From Primulina eburnea (taxonomy: Eukaryota; Streptophyta; Magnoliopsida; Lamiales; Gesneriaceae), in contig NC_133101.1 of the NCBI RefSeq assembly GCF_022965805.1, positions 9,027,069-9,091,068 on the forward strand: a DNA stretch of 64,000 nt, read 5' to 3'. A model generated the notes under the pieces. The model saw nothing but the letters and a program-made list of their open reading frames with translations. It was not told where the DNA came from and searched no databases. Of this stretch, positions 57,417-64,000 are shown piece after piece; position 1 is the stretch's first letter; the number at the start of each line of letters is the position of its first letter. The position numbers and the translations under genes are program-made.

Positions 57417-57607
57417 TTTAAAAAAAATGCAAACGTGGGCGACAGCTGGGTACCCTGCACCCAAGGGTACAGGGTATCATCCTCATATATAACAAAACCG
57501 TCGTTAATTCCGGTTTCAATTTTTTTTTAAAAAAATGCACACGTGGGCGACAGCTCAGCTGTCGCCCACGGGTACCCTGCATCCAAGGGTGCAGGGTATC
57601 ATCCCTC

Positions 57608-57692
<85 letters not shown>
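57608..57692. repeat. (TA)n(TG)n microsatellite
   Basis: Seven TA units then about 35 TG units, continuing the TA tract into which the MULE-like element went. Confidence 0.95.
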
Positions 57693-57695
<3 letters not shown>

Positions 57696-57696
<1 letters not shown>

Positions 57697-59520
57697 ATAT
57701 TTTCTCTAAAAAATAGTTCGGATCGACCGCTTCAAAGAAATCTTAATCTAACTTTTAAAATCTAAAATAAAATAATGTTTAAATGAAGTTATGAAATAGG
57801 GCAGGCAGAGGCGCCACCACACCTACTAGCCAGCTAGAGGCAGTGCTAGCCGCCTTATGTTGTAACAAAAATTAAAAGGTTCGGCCATTGCGTAACGACC
57901 TATGTGACATTTGATCGAAAACATATGCTATTTTTAACCTTTTAAGTTCTCTTTAATTGAATTAAACAAATGGAAGACATAAATAGCTAGATGTAATAGG
58001 ATTTCTGATTAACAATTCAAGCATATATATAATCCACGACGTACATGGGTGAACGAAAAATCGGTTAAAATGTTAATCGAACGAATAAAATAAATTCAAA
58101 GATTCGTTTTTAATGTTAAAAAATATTGTTTATTGGTTACTAGCGAATGACACACATACAATGCGTGTGTAAAATAATGACTATTACATATATGAATCAT
58201 GATCATAATCATTAACAGATCAAGTTGATTCATAAAATTTGTTATAGTTTTTAATTATTATTTGAATAAGAATAATGTAATTATATTAAATATGTTATTT
58301 GTAGAAATAATATGTGAATTTTTAACTTGAATTAGATATTTTAATTATGAGTAAATTATATGAAAAATTTTACTTACTTAAATGATACTGATTTGATGGG
58401 CGTGATTAATTAACTTTAAAATTTACTAGCCTAATTTGTGGTTTAATTAATTTTCACTTGCATGATTGTCGCTAAATTTTGCGTAAATGAGATACTACCT
58501 AGTTAAATAAGGTGAATGGTCATTTTGGGTCTATAACTTAGATCAGATCTAGTAAATAGTCAAAACTTAGCAATAGTCCAATAATTTTTTTTTCTTTTCT
58601 GACTATTTTGATTTTATCAGCGTTACATCTATGTCACATCTAAAAAAAATACTAAAATTGAAAATAATAATAATAATAATAAAAAATTAAAAAAATAAAA
58701 TAGAAATTCGACAAAACAAATAGTCATAAAAAATAGGCAAATATCATACATTTATTCATCATCTGGTATCAGATTTATGTTTTGTAATGTGCCAATGTTG
58801 AGGACTTTTTGGACAGACAACATCGATGTGGTTGTTTTTCTAGAGTTTTGGGTTTGGTATGGGAACGGGAGTTTTGGCATTTTTGGAGAAGAATTAGAGA
58901 AGATAAATATTTGAGAAAATATTTTGTTGTTTGTAGATTTTATTTGTTTATAATTAATGATTAATTTTTAATGTCTAGATGTAAAAAGTCACATATGTAA
59001 TTCCACTTTCAAAATCCCAAATAAATGTGAGTTAGTGTACTAAGACAACAAAAATTAGAAAATGTGTTAGTTATGAGATCAAAACACAACTTTCCCATTT
59101 TTATCTTATATATTATATTTTATCAATGACGTGCATTAATACAAGCTTGTAAAAGATAATAGTAACATAATTTATTTAGCTAATGGCTTCAATTAAATAT
59201 TTTAACGAAACATTCATTACCCAGTAAAAATATATATATGTTAAAAATTAAAAAATTACGATAAAAAATACAAATCTTAAACTTACAAAATATATTAAAC
59301 CATACACTTTTATAAAATTTTCTCCACTGAATTGTGTTCTTCTTCACAAATTGAGAGACCTATTTATAGAATTTCTTGGGAAATAATCCAAAAATAAATA
59401 CATCATTACATACATCATCACACACTAATTTTCAATATTTAGATTGTTTTATTTTCAACATTCAATAATTTCAACTCTTTATTTTCAACGGTATAACATT
59501 AATATAAATTATTATTATTG
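57696..59520. repeat. Segmental duplication copy B, part 2 (spacer)
   Basis: It matches 5470-6475 and then 24914-25986. The site empty of the 18.4 kb insertion is at 58280/58281. It lacks about 460 bp of copy A and has an extra solo LTR at 59239-59489. No gene is seen here. Confidence 0.85.
59239..59489 (-). mobile_element. Probable solo LTR of about 250 bp
   Basis: Copy A reads AAAAATATGTATAACATT across this position, so the block is an insertion. On the minus strand it has a good TATA element (CTATAAATAGG) in the middle and a T-rich start, like a small LTR. The ends are approximate and no clean target duplication was seen. Confidence 0.5.
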
Positions 59521-59563
59521 TTTGAAGTGATACAGATCTTTAAAAAAAAAACATGGCAAATAA

Positions 59564-59864
59564 TCACTTGTGCAATTCCATAATCCAAATGCTATGAGAA
59601 GAGCAAATTTTGAAGAGTTTAGTGAAGCCAGCTTCACGGGCCAAGGCTTCATATTGCAGCAGAGTCCTCTCTTTTCCACTTGGGGTGTATGCTAACATTA
59701 CCACATCTGTCAGGGCTCCCAACGCATCCCCATTGCTGCTGCTGCTACTTGGGGTCTCAGATAATATATATTCTGCAATAATCACTTTTCCATTTACTGG
59801 TAAAGCTTCGTAGCAATTCTTCAAGATTTTTATGCATTCTGTATCATTCCAATCATGAAGAATC

Positions 59865-59908
<44 letters not shown>

Positions 59909-60952
59909 GGGTTAGCTAGTGATATATATTAAAGAAGCAGGTATGTATAGTTAAAAATGTGAGCAAACACCTTCATGAAAATGGCATCCCCTTTGGGCAC
60001 ACTGGCAAACATGTCTCCACCGATGTGTTCTATGCCTAATACGTACATAAATGCGCGAATTAAAATCTTGAGCAACTGAACGTACGATACGTCAACATTT
60101 TCTCAAATTTTAGAACAAAGAGTACCGGGGTAAGATGGAGCGACTTGAACAACATGTGGCAAATCAAAGTTGATGGCCTTAATTGATGGGTACTTAGAGA
60201 CGATCATGTCGAGTGTGACTCCGATTCCACCGCCAACATCCACCAGGGACTTGATAACTTGAAATCCCTTGTATATTTCCACGATTTTCTTTACAATCAT
60301 AACAGAATGATTAGACATGCAGAGATTGAGCACGTTGTTAAATCTTGAATCTGTGGCCGCGTACTCAAATAATGTCATTCCATGTGCTTTGTTGAATGGA
60401 ATTGTTGCCTCCAATATAGCATCTTTCAAGTGGTACCTGTCCTTAATTCCATGCATTCAAAATATTAATAAATAAATATAATTGTCCACAAATCTATTAA
60501 CTTGAGTTCCATACTGATATAAAAAAAAGTTATCTAATGTATATAATTAATTACCAGCTCTCCATCATGACCTTGTCTTGAATAAACAGTGATGTTGGTG
60601 CTAGACAGGCACCATCCTCGTTTTTTATCAACAAATTGCTCACCGGAGCTAAAGCGTATCGCAGCTCGAAACCGCCACAGGGCAGCAGTTTTCTACTGCA
60701 TTTGAGAACAGCATGGACAGCCAGAAGCCGGAGGATTCGGTCCAGCATGCTGGATGCAAAGTCGGAGTCTTTGGTTGGAAGCTGGGATGCAATTTCAGAA
60801 GCAGAAAGTGAAGCATTCGGGCCCACTCCTCTAATGATTTCGAGAAGATCAAGTTCTATTGCTGCTTTAAGTACCATAGGAAGCACCGAACCACATGCTA
60901 ATTGCAAGGCAAGACAGACATTCTCCTCTTCTGAATATTGATCATCATCCAT
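59564..60952 (-). CDS. Caffeic-acid-type O-methyltransferase, four exons (OMT3)
   Basis: Exons on the minus strand are 60952-60555, 60436-60126, 60035-59971 and 59866-59564, predicting 358 residues. All junction phases equal those of OMT1 and all introns are GT-AG. The N-terminal domain has [34 protein letters not shown] and [10 protein letters not shown]. The SAM loop is [15 protein letters not shown], with INFDLPHVV and [17 protein letters not shown]. The catalytic region is WILHDWND, with AEYILSETP and [19 protein letters not shown] supplying the two acidic positions. It carries a serine run ([11 protein letters not shown]) before the last strands. It is clearly more distant from OMT1 than OMT2 is. 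The start chosen is the ATG of [13 protein letters not shown]. The substrate is unknown; a phenylpropanoid or flavonoid hydroxyl is likely. Confidence 0.92.
59873..59897. repeat. Short (TA)n in OMT3 intron 3
   Basis: A TA run directly next to the exon-4 acceptor. The third intron of all three OMT genes has gained a TA tract. Confidence 0.85.
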
Positions 60953-61331
60953 CGAAACTTTCACTGATGATAATTACTATATATAAATTGTAAGAACGTA
61001 TCTGATCAATGCAATATATATAGTAAGAAAACTAGATTGGCCTTAACACAAGCTAACTTTTAATTCAATGTATTTAGAATCCACACGCCGGCTGCATCTA
61101 AAGCATCTATTTTGGAACTAGCTATATTATTAAAATTACATATTTATGCGGGTTGAGTATAATTACTCCAAAGCCATTTAAAACAACTAAGTCAAGCGCA
61201 AGAAGGGAAGTGTTTCTGAGTTAGTGGAGTATGCGAGTGTTTGATCAATATTTTCTCGAACAAACTTGTCGCACATGTTTGCCCAATTCAGTTTACTTGA
61301 CTATATATTATGATTTGCGAGATATTGTATT
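60953..61331 (-). promoter_or_regulatory. Upstream region of OMT3
   Basis: No gene is seen. Two TATA-like runs precede the start on the minus strand: TTTATATATAG (about 60977-60988, rather close to the ATG) and CTATATATATT (about 61013-61023, about 65 bp upstream). Which one is used cannot be decided. The stretch ends at the hAT-like insertion. Confidence 0.3.
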
Positions 61332-62381
61332 CATGGTTCGCCGGAACGGTTGCGGTGTTTGGAACGGAAACTACCGTTCCAGTTCCAATGTTATGTCACG
61401 GAACAGTTGTATAAAAAAATTTAATAAATTCAAAAATTAGTAAAAAATTTAAATATAAATTACTTTATACTAAAACATAAAATATATGAAGTTATTACAA
61501 ATTAATATATCAATACAAAACTATTTTACAATAATAGTACAATAAGAAATACACACTAAAAATTATAACTTATCAAAGCTAATATCATGAGAAGTGACGA
61601 GGAGGAGCGAAATCATTGTTATATTCTCCATGAGTATCCCGTTGATTAAATCGATTTCGAACATTTGGATATTAACGTAATTTTTCATAGGGATATTGAT
61701 TAGATTGAGATGATGAAAGATCATTAGATTGAGATGATTGATGTTGTAAAAGTGTTTCGTCACAACGATTATAGTATCCGAATCCACGACACCCACTACA
61801 ACTATCAATTGTACTTGAAGATCTATACTTGGAACTATGATGTTCAACACCATGCCATATAGATGATGAAGATTCATTGTATCTAATCAAATGATCTATC
61901 AAAAGAATCATGTCTAAAATTATAATTACCCTGATATCCATATCTTCCTGAAGAACTTGAAGTGTTCCACGCAAGACGGAGTAACTGATATTCAAGAAAG
62001 TCTTCAAAATCAAATCAGAAAAAAAAAAAACCTAATCTTATTCTAAGCTCATTCTGATCCCAAAACCTAATTCCTTGATGCAACAACCTGAATTCTATCC
62101 AAAACATAAATATTCTTGAATAATAATGGGAAGTTTCATCAAATATAGTTGATGATTAAAAAAAACCTGGATTAAAAACAATAAAACAACCTTCTGATCG
62201 GTAGATTCAGACGAGCTTTGCGGAAAATGGTACATCCAATTAACACTTTCACGTTCTGTTCCGACCGCTATTGTTCCATTCCACCGTTAAAGCGTCGTTA
62301 TAAAGTCGAATAACAACGTTACAAAGCAATCACCGATTTGTCCTGGAACTTTGGAACATCAGTGACCGTTCCCGAATCATG
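61332..62381. mobile_element. Non-autonomous hAT-like element, 1050 bp
   Basis: Imperfect inverted ends (CATGGTTCGCCGGAACGGT and CATGATTCGGGAACGGTCA) are flanked by ATTGTATT (61324-61331) and ATTGTGTT (62382-62389), an 8-bp target duplication with one change. Subterminal GGAACGG/CCGTTCC motifs are repeated several times near both ends. The interior has an antisense frame (about 61560-62010) with HHSSKYRSSSTIDSCSGCRG, perhaps the remnant of a transposase tail. No catalytic domain is present. Confidence 0.7.
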
Positions 62382-62389
62382 ATTGTGTT

Positions 62390-64000
62390 AGCCCTATGGT
62401 TTACCCCATGTCGAAAGATAGCGGATATGGGTTCCATCACCACAAAAAAAAAAAAACTCAGTGCATACCGAAAGACAGCTGTTACGAGTTCCATTGTCAT
62501 TAAAAAAAAAAAAACTAAGTCAAACTCGAACTCGAACTCGATCCTAGCCAAACCAGTTGCTCTTAATTCTAAGATTTTTTTTCCCCAACTGTAGGGCGGG
62601 GATTCAATATCCTTTGGAAATTATATCCAATCGGATTTATACTCGATCATAGAACTGGTTTAATGTACACTTTTCATGCTAACTTTGCTACCAATGGCTA
62701 AGTGTGAACAATTTATTTTTTCCCAACAAGTGGATCCATGCGTTTACTATCTCTATATCAGGGAAACACTTTTTGAAATAATTTTAGTAAAAAAAATTTA
62801 TTCAATTTTAAACGTGTATATGTGATGCAAATTTTTCCAAATTTATTCGCCTATCTAACAAATCTCCTGACATCGGGACGAAACATAGAGTGAGCTAAAC
62901 TCGATTCTTTATAATTAGTTGGGTACTTATAAATTGGTTAGACCTAAATAAAAATATATACGGCCCACTACCCAACGGCTATCTAACAAACTCTCTGGTT
63001 TAGGTTTATTACACAGTTTATCATCATTATTTAATGTTGTCTCCGTTTTTGAATTTATGACAGATATTGACGTATATCTCAGCTTTGAATCTTCGATATC
63101 AAAGTGTCGTCAATTGTGCATCAATCGCCAGACAATTTTGACAAAAAAATATGGTTAGCTGAATAAAAACATGGGTTTGATTACGTTTTTTTAAGACTTT
63201 TTTTACACGATAAGAAGCTCTATAAATAAAGTTACTCTTCATTCTGAAATTATCTCTTATTCGAGTTTTCTCTCATCTTATAAGCATTTGAGTGCTTGGT
63301 TCTATAATACTTGTATTCTCTTTGGAAACACAATGAGTGAGTTGTACCACAAAATATTATAGTGGAATTCTTTTCATCTTGCCCGTAGTTTTTTACCATA
63401 ATAATTTTTAGGGGTTTTCCATGTAAATATCGATATCTAATTTATTCTTTATTTTCGAGTTTTATTATCTCAAATTTCGTATGTGGGACCAACAAAAACT
63501 AGCATTTATTAGTAACTTATTTAGTTTTTTTTTTTTTTTTGTATATATTTGATTACATATTTGAGTAAATTGTAGTTTGGGATTTTTAAAAAATTAAATT
63601 GTAATAGGCTAAAATTACGACGAAGTGGATGTCGGATCATATTAAGTTTTAGTGATATGGTAGAAAAACATAACAAATGATTAACTGTAAACCCAGCATT
63701 TCAATCAAATCAACATACCATCAAAACAATCGATGTTTTATTACGGGAAATTTGGGTTCAGTCCCCAGCCGTCATTTTTTTTGTGTTCAGTTCCTAGGTA
63801 CTTTTTTAGTACCACATTTCCACATGAAGTGTACCATATTTCCACATGAAGTGTACCACATTTTGTATGACATAGTACCACAATTTTGTGGGTAGGGAGT
63901 GAAGCCAAAGAAATGTTTTGATTGACAATTTTTCACCAACTTCTCCTATATATAATGAGTTATTTTGTTTTTTTAATCTTGTCAACTATTTATTTTAAAA
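62390..64000. other. No recognised gene; possible solo copia LTR and short repeats
   Basis: AT-rich DNA without a supported gene. A stretch at about 63170-63494 has CTCTATAAATAAAG, then a T-rich leader, GGGGTTTTCCATGTAAA and an end GGGACCAACA, which resembles the transcribed part of a copia LTR. No primer site follows and no start or target duplication was found. Two direct copies of a 22-bp unit ATTTCCACATGAAGTGTACC begin at 63815 and 63837. Confidence 0.4.

Larger units (their letters stand above)
55645..57607. mobile_element. MULE-like element with hairpin-built inverted ends, 1963 bp
   Basis: The two ends begin GAGGGATGATACCCTGCA in inverse orientation and match over about 130 bp. Each end contains two internal palindromes (ATACCCTGCA...TGCAGGGTAT and GTGGGCGACAGCT...AGCTGTCGCCCAC), then an array of hairpins. 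The insertion is within TA repeats: TA on the left, TA then TG on the right. The right terminus is present twice (ending near 57483 and at 57607). Long inverted repeats and the FAR1-type gene inside suggest the Mutator superfamily; no transposase domain is present, so the element is non-autonomous. A 9-bp target duplication cannot be judged in TA repeats. Confidence 0.75.

Noticed and set aside
57535..57765. Open frame with a run of alternating V and C
   Set aside because: It is a translation of the TG microsatellite at the MULE flank.
61563..62013. Two overlapping minus-strand frames as genes
   Set aside because: They lie inside a non-autonomous hAT-like element and contain no catalytic domain; at most they are a transposase-tail remnant.

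Overview
The window is nuclear DNA from a flowering plant. It is AT-rich, its genes have introns with plant-type splice sites, and it is dominated by plant Ty1/copia, Ty3/gypsy, hAT, MULE-like and Helitron elements. The host genes are a DMR6-like 2-oxoglutarate dioxygenase fragment and caffeic-acid-type O-methyltransferases (OMTs). The proteins look like a eudicot, perhaps an asterid, but the species cannot be fixed from the sequence alone.

Host layer. A partial dioxygenase lies at 551-1186 (+). Three four-exon OMT genes follow, all on the minus strand: OMT1 (3272-5138) looks intact, OMT2 (36076-37807) is a decayed copy, and OMT3 (59564-60952) is an intact but more divergent paralogue. OMT1 and OMT2, with the roughly 3 kb upstream of them, form an old segmental duplication. 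Copy A is 3180-6475 plus 24914-25986. Copy B is 35981-37889 plus 57696-59520. Each copy was later split by mobile DNA, and each serves as an empty-site reference for the other.

Insertions in copy A. An 18.4 kb block at 6476-24913 has Helitron-like termini. It contains a complete 350 bp TRIM, at least two nested Helitrons and an 11.4 kb Sirevirus-type copia element (11027-22426, target duplication TTATC) that itself carries a solo TRIM LTR. Between the two OMT copies (25987-35931) lie gypsy-type LTRs and a Sirevirus remnant whose env-like gene is cut by a 4.7 kb copia element (29192-33933).

Insertions in copy B. A young 17.7 kb Tat-lineage gypsy element (37890-55560, 622-bp LTRs with 3 differences, target duplication CTTAT) landed 83 bp upstream of the OMT2 start. 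Downstream of gag-pol it carries a long antisense gene with a plant mobile domain and apparently real spliceosomal introns. That gene is interrupted by a complete hAT transposon (47746-51600, 8-bp target duplication ATCTTCAC) with an intact transposase. Next to it, in a TA microsatellite, is a 2 kb MULE-like element (55645-57607) with terminal inverted repeats made of hairpins and a broken FAR1-domain gene.

Right end. OMT3 is followed by a small non-autonomous hAT-like element (61332-62381) and by sequence without recognised genes. No rRNA, tRNA or CRISPR was seen. The OMTs and the dioxygenase could belong to one specialised-metabolism locus, but that is inference from position only.
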